From NCBI RefSeq assembly GCF_013114625.1, contig NZ_VTXD01000011.1, positions 28,812 through 92,811 on the forward strand: 64,000 bases of DNA, read 5' to 3'. The notes under the pieces were generated by a model that worked only from the letters and a program-made list of their open reading frames with translations, did no database searches and was not told the origin of the DNA. This DNA comes from Vibrio sp. 99-70-13A1. GTDB taxonomy: Bacteria > Pseudomonadota > Gammaproteobacteria > Enterobacterales > Vibrionaceae. Position 1 is the stretch's first letter, and every line of letters begins with the position of its first letter. The translations under genes and the position numbers were made by a program. Positions 27,300-36,846 of the stretch are shown here, piece by piece.

Positions 27300-29213
27300 A
27301 TGAAGAAAGTTAATACTTTAGATTTAGAAATCCCAGACAATATGAGGGTTGGGTGGCAAAACATTGTCGACCTACTGGCACAGATAACTGATGTCCCAGC
27401 CGCTTTAGTGATGAGAGTTCATCCAGAGTCGATTGAAGTGTTTTCCACCAGTCAAACGGAGGGTAACCCATACAAGGTTGGAGACTCAGAAGAATTAGGC
27501 AATGGTCTGTATTGTGAAACCGTCATCAATAATCAACAAATGCTAACCATTCCCAATGCTCATAAAGATCCTGCGTGGGCGGATAACCCTGACATTCAGT
27601 TAGGCATGATTTCTTACTGCGGTATTCCACTATTGTGGCCAAACGGAGAAAGTTTTGGCACTATTTGTATTTTAGACAGTGAAGAAAATCATTATACCCC
27701 TACCTATATCAAGCTCCTCGAAAGCTTTCGTGTTTCGATTGAATCCCAGTTAACCACATTATTCCAACATGCCAAGCTGGTACAAATGAACAAAGAGCTG
27801 AAAAGCCGAGTTCATACCCGAACTAAAGATCTCGCCAGCTTGAATTATTCTTTAAGCCAAGAAATAGATAAACGTAAAGCTGCTGAACAGAAAATTTATT
27901 ACCAAAAGAGTCATGATTTAGGTACCGGATTTCTGAACCGTCACACTTTTGAAGCACAACTCAATCATCAGCTTCTTTCCAAAGATCGTGAACCAGACCA
28001 ATCATTTGCCGTTATTCACATTGGCTTTACCAATGGTCGCCGCATACAAGCACGTTATGGATACAAAGCATTAGATAAGGTGTTAGTCGAATATCGTGAA
28101 AGATTAGACTGCATTGATGATTTGGATGTCATCATAGGTCGCCCTACCTCAGTAGACTTAGCGATTGCCTTTAGCGTTAAAGATTTACAGCATAGACTTG
28201 ACGAGTTGTGCAATTACTTAGTTGAAATTGGTCACTCTGAATTTGTCATTGATAACGATAAAATCCACCTTCATGCTTTCATCGGTATTGCATCAAGTAA
28301 CATAGGGGATAATGCAGAATCGGTTTTACAAAAAGCAAATGAAGCGATGATCGCTTGTAAAGATTCAGGGAAAAAATTCGCGTATTACTCTCAGTCTCAC
28401 TCTGAAACCCAAACCCACATAAATAAGCTTGAAAGTTACTTATTACAAGCCGTCCGTAATGACGACTTAATGTTGTATTTCCAACCGAAGGTCTGCCCTG
28501 TTACACACAAGTGGATTGGTGCTGAAGCACTGCTTAGGTGGCGTCACCCCGTTCTTGGTGATATTTCTAATGAAACCCTCATTCATATGGCTGAACAAAA
28601 TGGGTTAATCTTTGAAGTTGGTAGTTTTGTTCTTCGAGCAGCAATTGAGAAAGCGAAAGAATGGTCAGAGTATGTCGATAACTTTAAGATGGCTGTTAAT
28701 GTCTCTGCCGTTCAACTTAAAAATGCTCAATTTTCAGAACAGGTAGTCCATTTATTGGAAACCTACCACTTACCGCCACACTTCCTTGAACTTGAAGTAA
28801 CTGAAAGCGGGCTGATTGCAGATGAAGTTGTCGCTAAGAATACTCTAGATTCATTGCATGAAATTGGCGTGACATTGTCACTTGATGATTTTGGAACCGG
28901 CTATGCCTCATTCAGTTATTTGAAAAAATTCCCTTTTGACTTCATCAAAATTGATAAAAGCTTTATCGACCAAATGCAAAGCTCGACTGATGATGTTGAA
29001 ATTGTCCGTTCAATTATCCAAATCGCTAAGAAGCTAGATTTAAAAGTCGTTATCGAAGGGATTGAATCTGAGTTTCAGGAACAATTCATTATCAAAGAAG
29101 GCTGCGATGTTGGGCAAGGCTATCTCTATGGGAAACCCATGCCCTGCCAAGAATTTGAACAGAGTTTGATCAACCAAAACTACTTAGGGACCACACAGTA
29201 CGCTTTAACTTAG
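27300..29213 (+). CDS. c-di-GMP phosphodiesterase: GAF, degenerate GGDEF and EAL domains
   Basis: The 637-residue cytosolic protein has a GAF domain (about 15-160, GNGLYCETVI, YCGIPLLWP, GTICILD), a coiled linker (about 160-205), a GGDEF-fold domain whose signature is lost (IGRPTSVDLAIAF in place of GGDEF), and an EAL domain (about 380-625). The EAL domain keeps its set: GAEALLRWRHP, Asn in MAVNVSA, LEVTES, LDDFGTGYAS, FIKIDKSFI, VVIEGIE and GQGYLYGKPMP. It should therefore degrade c-di-GMP, with GAF input. The GGDEF may bind GTP as a regulator. It is a single gene with its own terminator. Confidence 0.9.
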   Translation: MKKVNTLDLEIPDNMRVGWQNIVDLLAQITDVPAALVMRVHPESIEVFSTSQTEGNPYKVGDSEELGNGLYCETVINNQQMLTIPNAHKDPAWADNPDIQLGMISYCGIPLLWPNGESFGTICILDSEENHYTPTYIKLLESFRVSIESQLTTLFQHAKLVQMNKELKSRVHTRTKDLASLNYSLSQEIDKRKAAEQKIYYQKSHDLGTGFLNRHTFEAQLNHQLLSKDREPDQSFAVIHIGFTNGRRIQARYGYKALDKVLVEYRERLDCIDDLDVIIGRPTSVDLAIAFSVKDLQHRLDELCNYLVEIGHSEFVIDNDKIHLHAFIGIASSNIGDNAESVLQKANEAMIACKDSGKKFAYYSQSHSETQTHINKLESYLLQAVRNDDLMLYFQPKVCPVTHKWIGAEALLRWRHPVLGDISNETLIHMAEQNGLIFEVGSFVLRAAIEKAKEWSEYVDNFKMAVNVSAVQLKNAQFSEQVVHLLETYHLPPHFLELEVTESGLIADEVVAKNTLDSLHEIGVTLSLDDFGTGYASFSYLKKFPFDFIKIDKSFIDQMQSSTDDVEIVRSIIQIAKKLDLKVVIEGIESEFQEQFIIKEGCDVGQGYLYGKPMPCQEFEQSLINQNYLGTTQYALT

Positions 29214-29262
29214 TTTTTTCACTTAACTCAGCAAATTAAACAGACTTTCTCTTTACTCTATA

Positions 29263-29298
29263 GGTGGCGGTTTTTATAATCGCCGCCTTTCTGTTTTA
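29263..29298 (+). terminator. Terminator after the EAL gene
   Basis: GGTGGCG (29263-29269) pairs with CGCCGCC (29281-29287, one G-U) and is followed by a T-rich stretch. Confidence 0.75.
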
Positions 29299-29326
29299 TC
29301 TTTCCCCTTAAAAGGCACACTTCGTT

Positions 29327-30982
29327 ATGGATCAGTTGACTGCAAAGCTGAAAAAGCTAGAAAAACAAAACTACCGTGCATATCAACAAATTAAAGGTCA
29401 ATACGACTTTGCTGACTTTGAACTTCATATTGATCACATTCAAGGTGACCCATTTGCATCGGCTTCTCGATTCCGAGCGACCCGAGCATGGTCTTTAACT
29501 GGGTTAGATTGGCTTCAAGGTAAATCCCCAGCTTATCAAGTAGCAGCTCGCGACTTTATTGCTCGTAGTTTTGCTCAATTTGCAAAACAAGAATCCAGCA
29601 TTTCAATTGCACTTACTGGACAAACGGTTTTAGATAATACGGCGGTTGTTTTCACTGAACATGGAATTGAAATACGATTCCGCATCAACTTACCCGCTGA
29701 CGGTCGCAGCATTCTTGCTAAGAAAGCAATTAACATTATTACCTTCTACCTGCCGAAGTTTATCCGCCGTGCAACACTTGAGCGTGAGTTAGATTTTGAT
29801 GCCTTAGTTGAGCACTGTGAAACTATTGAAGACCAAGAATCACTTCGTAAGCAACTGGAAGAAAATAATCTTGCTGCATTTGTAGCAAATGGAAGTGTAC
29901 TTCCCCGAGTCGCTGGTAACTGTGATTTCCCAATGAAAGATGCGGTTCCTTTCACTGCCCCTGAATCTTTGAGTGTTTCGTTAAAAACACCAAATAAAGG
30001 AATGGTGACAGGTTTAGGCATCCCTAAAGGTATTACGCTGATTGTTGGTGGCGGTTTCCATGGTAAATCTACGTTACTGAATGCTATTGAACGTTCCATT
30101 TACAACCATATCCCAGGAGATGGTCGTGAAGGTATTGTGACGAACATTGATGCTATGAAGATCCGTGCAGAAGATGGGCGTTGTGTTCACAACCTAAACT
30201 TGTCGAACTACATTAACCATTTACCAATGGGTAAAGATACGGCTGATTTCAGCACTCAAGATGCTTCCGGTTCTACGTCTCAAGCGGCTTGGTTACAAGA
30301 GTCAATTGAAGCTGGCGTACAAACACTTCTCATCGATGAAGATACTTCAGCGACTAACTTCATGATCCGTGATGAACGTATGCAAGCGCTTGTTTCTAAA
30401 GGTGATGAACCGATTACTCCTTTAGTTGATCGTATCGGGCAACTTCGAGATCAAATGGGCATTTCTACATTAGTCGTTATGGGTGGTTCTGGTGACTATC
30501 TAGATGTTGCGGATACCGTGATTCAGATGCATGACTACCAAGCGGTTGATGTAACAGAAAAAGCACAGCAAGTCATTGCTCAGCATCCTTCACAACGTTT
30601 GAATGAGTGTGAGACTGAACTGGCAACGTTCACCCCTCGCCCATTTAACCGACCATGCTTAATGAACATCTTAACTGATGGTAAATTCCGCGTAACCGCG
30701 AAAGGTAAAGATTCACTTCGATTTGGTAAAGAATTTACTGATCTTTCCGCTCTTGAACAGTTAGAGTCATCATCTGAAGTGAATGCAATTGGATGGGCTT
30801 GGTTCCAATTTGCACAAGGAATCGGTTGGTCAGATAACCCGGCTAAAGAGTTTACAGAGATACTTTCTGGAGATTGGCACGCTAATATGCCAGCGCAAGG
30901 TGATTTAGCAAAACCTCGTTTACTTGACGTTATGGCTGCACTCAGCCGTATGCGTAAGTCGCAGTTCAAACCTTCAAAATAG
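29327..30982 (+). CDS. ABC-ATPase domain protein (PF09818-type, no membrane partner)
   Basis: The 551-residue cytosolic protein has the P-loop GGGFHGKSTLLNAIE (about 243-257) in an unusual ABC-like ATPase. A Walker-B-like region LLIDEDTSATNFM lies around 338, and a following VVMGGSGDYLDVAD segment is typical of the family. The N-terminal 200 residues (FELHIDHIQGDPFASASRFRA) are the family's own domain. There is no membrane part and no transporter gene next to it. The biochemical role is not known. A strong terminator follows. Confidence 0.88.
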   Translation: MDQLTAKLKKLEKQNYRAYQQIKGQYDFADFELHIDHIQGDPFASASRFRATRAWSLTGLDWLQGKSPAYQVAARDFIARSFAQFAKQESSISIALTGQTVLDNTAVVFTEHGIEIRFRINLPADGRSILAKKAINIITFYLPKFIRRATLERELDFDALVEHCETIEDQESLRKQLEENNLAAFVANGSVLPRVAGNCDFPMKDAVPFTAPESLSVSLKTPNKGMVTGLGIPKGITLIVGGGFHGKSTLLNAIERSIYNHIPGDGREGIVTNIDAMKIRAEDGRCVHNLNLSNYINHLPMGKDTADFSTQDASGSTSQAAWLQESIEAGVQTLLIDEDTSATNFMIRDERMQALVSKGDEPITPLVDRIGQLRDQMGISTLVVMGGSGDYLDVADTVIQMHDYQAVDVTEKAQQVIAQHPSQRLNECETELATFTPRPFNRPCLMNILTDGKFRVTAKGKDSLRFGKEFTDLSALEQLESSSEVNAIGWAWFQFAQGIGWSDNPAKEFTEILSGDWHANMPAQGDLAKPRLLDVMAALSRMRKSQFKPSK

Positions 30983-31010
30983 AATGGTTTATCAAAGCTG
31001 ATTAAACAAT

Positions 31011-31037
31011 AAAGGTGCGATAAACGCACCTTTTTTT
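31011..31037 (+). terminator. Terminator after the PF09818-type ATPase
   Basis: A 9-bp stem AAAGGTGCG / CGCACCTTT (31011-31019, 31025-31033) is followed by a T-run. Confidence 0.9.
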
Positions 31038-31107
31038 AACTCTATTTTTTACCGTTCGCACTTAGTGCTTAAGTTTATCATCTAATGATAGCCACTTAAC
31101 TTTAATT

Positions 31108-31135
31108 CTTAACTCTTAACTCTTAACTCTTAATA
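31108..31135. repeat. 7-bp tandem repeat (CTTAACT), 3.7 copies
   Basis: Three perfect CTTAACT units and a fourth imperfect unit (CTTAATA) lie in AT-rich intergenic DNA. Related degenerate TTAACTC-like words continue to about 31235. Confidence 0.8.
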
Positions 31136-31256
31136 CTAGCTTTAGATTTATAATTCTTGTTTAGCCGTTCTTGGTTAATAGTTCAGAGTAAATAGTTATT
31201 AGGTCATAGTTCTTAGGCAATAACTTTGGGTTAATCACTCAGCATGACAATATGAG

Positions 31257-31874
31257 TTAATGACGCAAAATATTCCAAGCTTCGCACAATATTCTGAATT
31301 TAGACGTGTTGCCTTGGTCTCTATCTGGATGCCATTTTAAGGCTAATTTACGCCAGCGTTTACGTATCTCCACCTGAGTCGCATCCATCGGTAACTCAAA
31401 TAAGTTTAGGGCTTTGGCTCTATCCATATCAACACCATTATTGCTTCCCACAAACTTACGGTATCGAGTCCAAAACTCATTCAGCAGTCGTTTTACTTCC
31501 CCTTCATCCGCTTCATAATTATGCCAATGTACATAATAATCACGCAAAGGATCTTCATGATCAATCGCATTTTGGCTGGATTGAAGGTTCACCATCAGCT
31601 CAATATTCATTGCCTGAACTTGTAACCAACTCTCTGGATATAAGGTTTCTTGCAATTGGTAGAGAGCATTCATGATCAGAAAATTTCGTTTGAAAAGATC
31701 TTTTTCCGGAATGCTATCTAAAATTGGCATTAAGCCAAGATCATTCAAATGAGCAGCAAGAGTATGAACTTTCCAACCTGATGGTTCTCCTCTTAATACC
31801 TCTAAGATTGGCCATAATAATGGGTTCTCCATATGGCTCTGAAATGTCGCAGTAACACTCTGATTTTCTGACAT
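31257..31874 (-). CDS. DnaJ-related protein with C-terminal J domain
   Basis: The 205-residue cytosolic protein has an N-terminal part (about 10-140: ENPLLWPILEVLRGEPSGWKVHTL) of the DNAJ_related type (PF12339) and a C-terminal J domain (about 150-205) with the HPD motif in KWHPDRDQ. J proteins stimulate Hsp70 (DnaK) ATPase; the client is unknown. The reversed domain order, J at the end, is normal for this family. It is a single gene with a 197-bp gap to the upstream oxygenase gene. Confidence 0.85.
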   Translation of the reverse strand: MSENQSVTATFQSHMENPLLWPILEVLRGEPSGWKVHTLAAHLNDLGLMPILDSIPEKDLFKRNFLIMNALYQLQETLYPESWLQVQAMNIELMVNLQSSQNAIDHEDPLRDYYVHWHNYEADEGEVKRLLNEFWTRYRKFVGSNNGVDMDRAKALNLFELPMDATQVEIRKRWRKLALKWHPDRDQGNTSKFRILCEAWNILRH

Positions 31875-31988
31875 AAATATAAACCATTATTGAGAATACA
31901 TAAGATAAGCTTCACCTAATTGAAATCTAAACTCTGTTACTTGTCGAGTTTAATCACCGTTCTACATGTTGTTTTATTGATACTCATA

Positions 31989-32014
31989 GCAAAAAGGCCA
32001 GCATTCGCTGACCT
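31989..32014 (-). terminator. Terminator of the oxygenase gene
   Basis: On the minus strand GGTCAGC-GAAT-GCTGGCC is followed by T5. It lies 58 bp after the gene that ends at 32072. Confidence 0.8.
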
Positions 32015-32071
32015 CTAATATCTAAAACGGTTTTGATTTAAGCGGCATTACCCCACTTTGAATCATATCGT

Positions 32072-32920
32072 TTAGATTACACCTAGTTCTCTTAAACGTT
32101 CCATCAGGTATTCATTCGCTGTGTAGTTTTCAGATAACACAACTTCTGGTTTAGGATGCAGAAATAATGGTAGAGAGATACGAGATTTCTCTTGGCGTGC
32201 ACCTGATGGATTAATTACACGGTGAGTCGTTGACGGGAAGTAGCCGCCAGATGCTTCTTGCAGCATGTCACCGATGTTAATGATCAAGTTACCAAAATCA
32301 CAAGGTACATCTAACCAGTCGCCTTCTTTAGATTTAACTTGTAAACCAGGTTCATTTGCCGCAGGCAAAACAGTTAATAGGTTAATGTCTTCATGAGCTG
32401 CTGCGCGAATAGCACCGGGTTCTTCATCGCCTTGCATTGGCGGGTAATGCAGAACGCGAAGCAACGTTTGTTCGCTACCATTGATCATCTCAGAAAGGGC
32501 GATAGAAAACTTATCTTGAACGTCTTGAGGAGCATAAGATTCAACCCAACCTAATAGCTCTTGAGCAAAAGCATTAGCACGTTGATAGTAATCTAATATT
32601 TGTTCTTTAAGCTCTTCAGGCATTTGCCCCCATGGGTATACATGGAAGTATTCTTTGATGTCTTTAACGCTATGACCCTTGGCAATTTCCGACACTGAAG
32701 GTGGAAAATACCCATCTTGTGTCTCAACATTGAAGTGAAACTTTTCTTTCTCTTCAGACATGAAGAACTGATACCAATTTTCATAAATTGATTCAACTAA
32801 CTCTTTTGGTATCGGGTGATTTTTCAGAACTCCAAATCCAGTTTCACGTAGTGAGCGTACGAATTGTTCTGCAGCATCGTCAGCAAGGTAATCGACAGTT
32901 TCCAGTTTCATGACTTTCAT
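32072..32920 (-). CDS. 2-oxoglutarate/Fe(II) oxygenase, isopenicillin-N-synthase-like
   Basis: The 282-residue cytosolic protein has an N-terminal DIOX_N domain (FVRSLRETGFGVLKNHPIP near 20) and a C-terminal 2OG-Fe(II) domain. The iron ligands HxD are in AAHEDINLLTVL, the distal His is in STTHRVINP, and the Arg of the 2OG-binding RxS is in KSRISLPLFLHP. The family spans many substrates, so the reaction cannot be predicted. Start ATG 32920 or 32911; both are in frame (MKVMK) and cannot be separated. It stands alone, with a terminator. Confidence 0.85.
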   Translation of the reverse strand: MKVMKLETVDYLADDAAEQFVRSLRETGFGVLKNHPIPKELVESIYENWYQFFMSEEKEKFHFNVETQDGYFPPSVSEIAKGHSVKDIKEYFHVYPWGQMPEELKEQILDYYQRANAFAQELLGWVESYAPQDVQDKFSIALSEMINGSEQTLLRVLHYPPMQGDEEPGAIRAAAHEDINLLTVLPAANEPGLQVKSKEGDWLDVPCDFGNLIINIGDMLQEASGGYFPSTTHRVINPSGARQEKSRISLPLFLHPKPEVVLSENYTANEYLMERLRELGVI

Positions 32921-33110
32921 TCTTTTTATGTATTTGTGGCGTGATTTTAGGGGGCGCTTTGCGTTAAATCAAACTTTAATGAAATAGAGGCAATCGTTTG
33001 TTTAGATACTGGGCGGTACTTTGCCTTTTCAACAAATTTAGTGAATACCACGCAATTGAACAGTGTTCATAATTATGTAATCATACGTAGAAATTATAAG
33101 GACAAGCTTA

Positions 33111-33716
33111 ATGACTCATCTGCCTATTCACCAAAATAAAACATTATTGATGTTATCAGCACTGTATTTTGCTGTTTTAGTTTTTAGCGCAATTTCACCG
33201 TTATCAAGAGCAGTTTGGTTCGCTGAAATTATTCCTGCTGTTGGTATTCTGATTGGTATCTATTGGGCTTCAACTAAGCATACTTTTTCAAAAACATCTT
33301 ACATGCTTATGTTTATTTGGCTCGTTCTTCACACCATTGGCTCTAAATACACGTTCTCAGAAGTGCCTTTTGATTGGTTTAATAACCTGATTGGATCAGA
33401 AAGAAATAATTTTGACCGAGTGGCTCATTTTTCAATTGGTTTATACGCATACCCTCTTGCAGAGTTTCTTATGCGTCGAAAGCATTGCAAACCAATAATT
33501 GCAGTCTTGTTTTCTCTATTTGCAATCATGAGTGTTGCGGCTGGCTATGAAATTATTGAATGGTGGTACGCCGCTATTGCTGGTGGAGATGAAGGGATAG
33601 CATTCCTTGGTTCTCAAGGCGATATTTGGGACGCACAGAAAGATATGTTGTGTGACACATCAGGGGCAATACTCTCATTGATTCTTCTTAAGCTTCAAGG
33701 TCGAATAAAGGAATAG
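33111..33716 (+). CDS. yjdF: YjdF-like integral membrane protein (DUF2238)
   Basis: The 201-residue protein has about six hydrophobic spans. Conserved features are HTIGSKYTFSEVPF, FDRVAHFSIGLYAYPLAEFL and AGYEIIEWWYA. The charged residues inside membrane spans (Asp-Arg-His and Glu-Ile-Ile-Glu) suggest a transport or enzyme role but none is known. SD AAGGA lies upstream of the ATG. A small hairpin (GTCTCG / CGAGAC, 33732-33751) follows but has no T-run. Confidence 0.8.
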   Translation: MTHLPIHQNKTLLMLSALYFAVLVFSAISPLSRAVWFAEIIPAVGILIGIYWASTKHTFSKTSYMLMFIWLVLHTIGSKYTFSEVPFDWFNNLIGSERNNFDRVAHFSIGLYAYPLAEFLMRRKHCKPIIAVLFSLFAIMSVAAGYEIIEWWYAAIAGGDEGIAFLGSQGDIWDAQKDMLCDTSGAILSLILLKLQGRIKE

Positions 33717-33790
33717 TTAGTAGGTTGGCATTGTCTCGCAAATCAACGAGACGATGCCCATTTGAATTTAGTTACTAATAGTTTTCCTTA

Positions 33791-34042
33791 TCACTTCATT
33801 GTCACCTTTCCACCTATGATTTTAAACGCAGGTGTTCCTCTCACTAAAGTATCTCTAGCAAATTCAATTCCGCAATTTGGACAATGGCAAGGGGTTGTTG
33901 TGTAGTCATCAACAATCCTTTCTTTAAAGCATTTTACTAAAGAACCCTTACCGCCTTTTCGATACTTAAAAAGTTGTTGCTTACATTTACCGCAAAAGAT
34001 ATCTACGGTTTTAGTCGGCTGTTTTTTATTAGGTTTTGCCAT
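33791..34042 (-). CDS. Zinc-ribbon protein
   Basis: The 83-residue protein (start ATG 34042) has a basic start (MAKPNKKQPTKT), then CGKCKQ and, about 35 residues on, CPNCG. These four Cys form a Zn ribbon of the kind seen in Com-like proteins. A longer frame from 34072 starts inside the EamA gene and is less likely. It overlaps the end of the EamA gene by 14 bp, so it is the third gene of an SgrR-EamA-ribbon set. Role unknown; small ribbons can bind RNA or serve as metal-binding modules. Confidence 0.7.
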   Translation of the reverse strand: MAKPNKKQPTKTVDIFCGKCKQQLFKYRKGGKGSLVKCFKERIVDDYTTTPCHCPNCGIEFARDTLVRGTPAFKIIGGKVTMK

Positions 34043-35048
34043 TGGGTGACTTCTTTGGGGAAAGTAAAACAATCAAAATACCAAGTAATATGATTGTGGA
34101 AGAAACAATAAAATGAAGTGTGACTGGCTCTGAAAGGAAAACAGCCCCACCTAATGTTGCAATTACAGGTACTGATAATTGTGAAACTGAGGCAACTACA
34201 GTCGGAAGTTTCTTAACGACGTAATACCAGAGTGTATAGCCTACTCCAGAAGCGACACTTCCAGATAGCACGGCATAAAGGATTCCTTTGCTTGTTAATG
34301 TCAATGAGCTTGTGAGCGTCAGCAAGCTTGATGGTGCCCAATCTAAAACCATCGTGAATAAACTTACTATTGCGCCGAGTAATACAGAGAACAATGAAGC
34401 TGCGATAAAGTTCCAGGTCGTTGATTGTAAAGGCTGATCTGAGAGTTTACCGGCTAAGGTATAAAAACCCCATGCCATACCTGCAGCAGCCATTAATACA
34501 ATAGAAGTGACATCAAACGGTACATTTGAGCTATTAGGAAGAAGTAAATATACAAGCCCGATAATGGAAAGTACGCAGCCAATGGTATCTGTTTTTGATA
34601 ACGAATGTCCTGACAAAACATGTGCTGCGATCATCGTAAATTGAACGGTTACGAATAATATAAGCGCCCCAAACCCAGCCCCTAATTCAATATACGCGAA
34701 AGAAAAACCGTACATGTAAACCATTAATGAAACAACAGGAATTGCTTTTACATGGCTTGTGCTTAGAAGTTTCTCAAAAGGCTTAGATTGACTTTTCTGC
34801 CCAGAGTCATTTTTTATATAGTGATAAGTTTGAACTGAAATAAGAATAACGATCAAAGTGAATGATCCGGACAATAGCCGGATCAATGAAAAACTTAAGG
34901 GATCTATCGTTTGATCAGCAAGCGCCCAGCGGCAAAGTACTGAATTAGCAGCAAAAGCCACCAGCGTAATAGCTGTGACCAAAAATATTTTGAGTAAATC
35001 TGAAGACATCCAAGTGCTTTTTATCGTCTTATTTTTTTTCATCATCAT
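34029..35048 (-). CDS. EamA-family (DMT superfamily) transporter
   Basis: The 339-residue inner-membrane protein has ten likely spans in two EamA repeats, each beginning with a pattern like FAANSVLCRWALAD and MAAAGMAWGFYTLAGKLS. EamA proteins export amino acids and other small metabolites. The substrate here is unknown. Its start overlaps the sgrR-like gene stop by 4 bp (ATGA), so the transporter is probably made together with, and may be controlled by, that regulator. Confidence 0.88.
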   Translation of the reverse strand: MMMKKNKTIKSTWMSSDLLKIFLVTAITLVAFAANSVLCRWALADQTIDPLSFSLIRLLSGSFTLIVILISVQTYHYIKNDSGQKSQSKPFEKLLSTSHVKAIPVVSLMVYMYGFSFAYIELGAGFGALILFVTVQFTMIAAHVLSGHSLSKTDTIGCVLSIIGLVYLLLPNSSNVPFDVTSIVLMAAAGMAWGFYTLAGKLSDQPLQSTTWNFIAASLFSVLLGAIVSLFTMVLDWAPSSLLTLTSSLTLTSKGILYAVLSGSVASGVGYTLWYYVVKKLPTVVASVSQLSVPVIATLGGAVFLSEPVTLHFIVSSTIILLGILIVLLSPKKSPNGKT

Positions 35049-36745
35049 GAATTTGATTGATCCAACTCCGGCTTAACCCACACTTGGCTAAAATCAAACC
35101 AACCTAACGCATTGCATTTCGCGTTTTGAAGTGTGCCACATTGATCTTTATTGACACCTAACCAGCCATGAAACATCGGGATTAATTGATAACTATTTAC
35201 CAGTTGTTTACCCAATTGCCTTGCTGGAAATGCATCATATTCGCCAGCTCGCCATTGGTCGACCAACTGACACCACTCGTCAAAATCATCCAAAGGGCTC
35301 AATAATTCAATATCACTGTAATCCATCAACCAACCAGCAAGGGCATCATCACGATTATTTGAAATCCCCATCGGTTTTATCCAAACATCCACATTTTCCG
35401 GGTCTGGCAAAGTATGATCATAAGTAATAAATTCAACCGCCACATCATATGATTTTAAAACTTTGCCAATTGCTTTCGCAAGAATAGGAAACATAGGGTG
35501 CTGTAAATGGTAAGCAACCGTGATCACTTTATTGCTTGTTGGCGCGGTTTCTACAGTGCTTAATTTAATATCATACCAACCGGGCTTTAAGCCATAAGCA
35601 TGTAAAACGCCCAAATCGATCACTTTTTCTTTGGGGATATGCGCAAATAAATCAGATGCATTTAATACATTGGATAAGAAGATTGCCCACCGAGGATCGG
35701 TTGCAATACCAGATCTTCGGTTGAGTAATAAGTAGGTACAACCGGGATCAAGCTCTACCTCATCACTATCTCCTCTATCAGCCATTACCGGCTTAGATAA
35801 ACTTGGATAAACCATAGAAGAATAGGCTTCATCAACAACCCAGACTTCTACTCGGTCGACTAAAGGTCGAAAGCCAAAGTAACCATCAAAAGCATGCAAT
35901 ACGAGGCGCTTTTCATTATTAGCTTCAATCCTGTATGGTCCAGTACCAATCGGCTTGAGGTCGTAATCTTCGCCACGTAAACTTTGAGGCAGAGTCATTT
36001 TGGCACTGGATTCGGTTAACGCTAATGGGAAGTGCTTATCAGGACGAGTTAAAAACACATCTACGACCCAATTTTCTGAGGACGTCACATCTTTAATGTG
36101 CGAAAACATGTTCAGAGATTCTAAAGCCAGAAGATTAACCACCACATGCTCAGTTAACAATGGCTCCCCATTATGAAATCGAACTCCCGGTCTAAGATAA
36201 AAACGCCAATGAGTGTCAGACACGGCTTGCCATGTGTGAGCAAGGTCCGGCTGTAATTTGTCGTGGTCATCAAGTCGAGTTAAGCCACTGAATACCTGAC
36301 AAGCGATGTGCTGCTCAGAGCGACGCATTGATTTGGATGGGTTGAGCATAGAAAGAGGTCGATAATAGGGCAAACGAATAACTTGTTCACCTTCTTGGTA
36401 TTGAACCCCTAAATAACGTTGAATAACTTGTGTAAGCTTACCTGCATCACTATCTAACACTGTAAGGGCTTGACCAATCTTTCCTTCTTCAAGATAACGA
36501 CGAGCAAGGTTCTCACTAACATCATTGCGATTCTGCTTGAAGTTAAGTTTCGATAACTTTCCTCGCCCAGCCGCTGGATGCCACTCTATCCAGCCCTCCT
36601 CTTCTAACTTATTGAGCACGATTCTCGCATTTCGGCGTGTACAACATAAAACATCCGTAATTTCTTCAAGCTGGATGCCTGTGTCTTGTCCATCACAATG
36701 TTTGAATAGAATTTCGAATTGAACGCGAAGTCTTGGGCTGCTCAT
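35045..36745 (-). CDS. SgrR-family transcriptional regulator
   Basis: The 566-residue protein has an N-terminal SgrR winged-helix DNA-binding domain (about 5-115: LRVQFEILFKHC, IQLEEITDVLCCTRRNARIVLNKLEEEGWI) and a C-terminal domain like oligopeptide/solute-binding proteins (about 160-440: HIACQVFSGLTRLDDHDKLQPDLAHTW, RFHNGEPLL). E. coli SgrR senses sugar-phosphate stress; here the ligand is unknown. The position before an EamA exporter suggests the solute-binding domain senses the exported compound. Confidence 0.88.
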   Translation of the reverse strand: MSSPRLRVQFEILFKHCDGQDTGIQLEEITDVLCCTRRNARIVLNKLEEEGWIEWHPAAGRGKLSKLNFKQNRNDVSENLARRYLEEGKIGQALTVLDSDAGKLTQVIQRYLGVQYQEGEQVIRLPYYRPLSMLNPSKSMRRSEQHIACQVFSGLTRLDDHDKLQPDLAHTWQAVSDTHWRFYLRPGVRFHNGEPLLTEHVVVNLLALESLNMFSHIKDVTSSENWVVDVFLTRPDKHFPLALTESSAKMTLPQSLRGEDYDLKPIGTGPYRIEANNEKRLVLHAFDGYFGFRPLVDRVEVWVVDEAYSSMVYPSLSKPVMADRGDSDEVELDPGCTYLLLNRRSGIATDPRWAIFLSNVLNASDLFAHIPKEKVIDLGVLHAYGLKPGWYDIKLSTVETAPTSNKVITVAYHLQHPMFPILAKAIGKVLKSYDVAVEFITYDHTLPDPENVDVWIKPMGISNNRDDALAGWLMDYSDIELLSPLDDFDEWCQLVDQWRAGEYDAFPARQLGKQLVNSYQLIPMFHGWLGVNKDQCGTLQNAKCNALGWFDFSQVWVKPELDQSNS

Positions 36746-36846
36746 AAAGAGGAAATCTTATATAACGGAAGTTATTTATAGTTTCCTCATTTTTCAAACG
36801 GAGATCAATCATCCAAAGCGTGTTTAACCTAAACTTTTCAAATCTA

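Noticed and set aside
29746..30099. 117-codon minus-strand frame inside the PF09818-type gene
   Set aside because: It overlaps a strongly supported gene in antisense and shows no domain or ribosome site.
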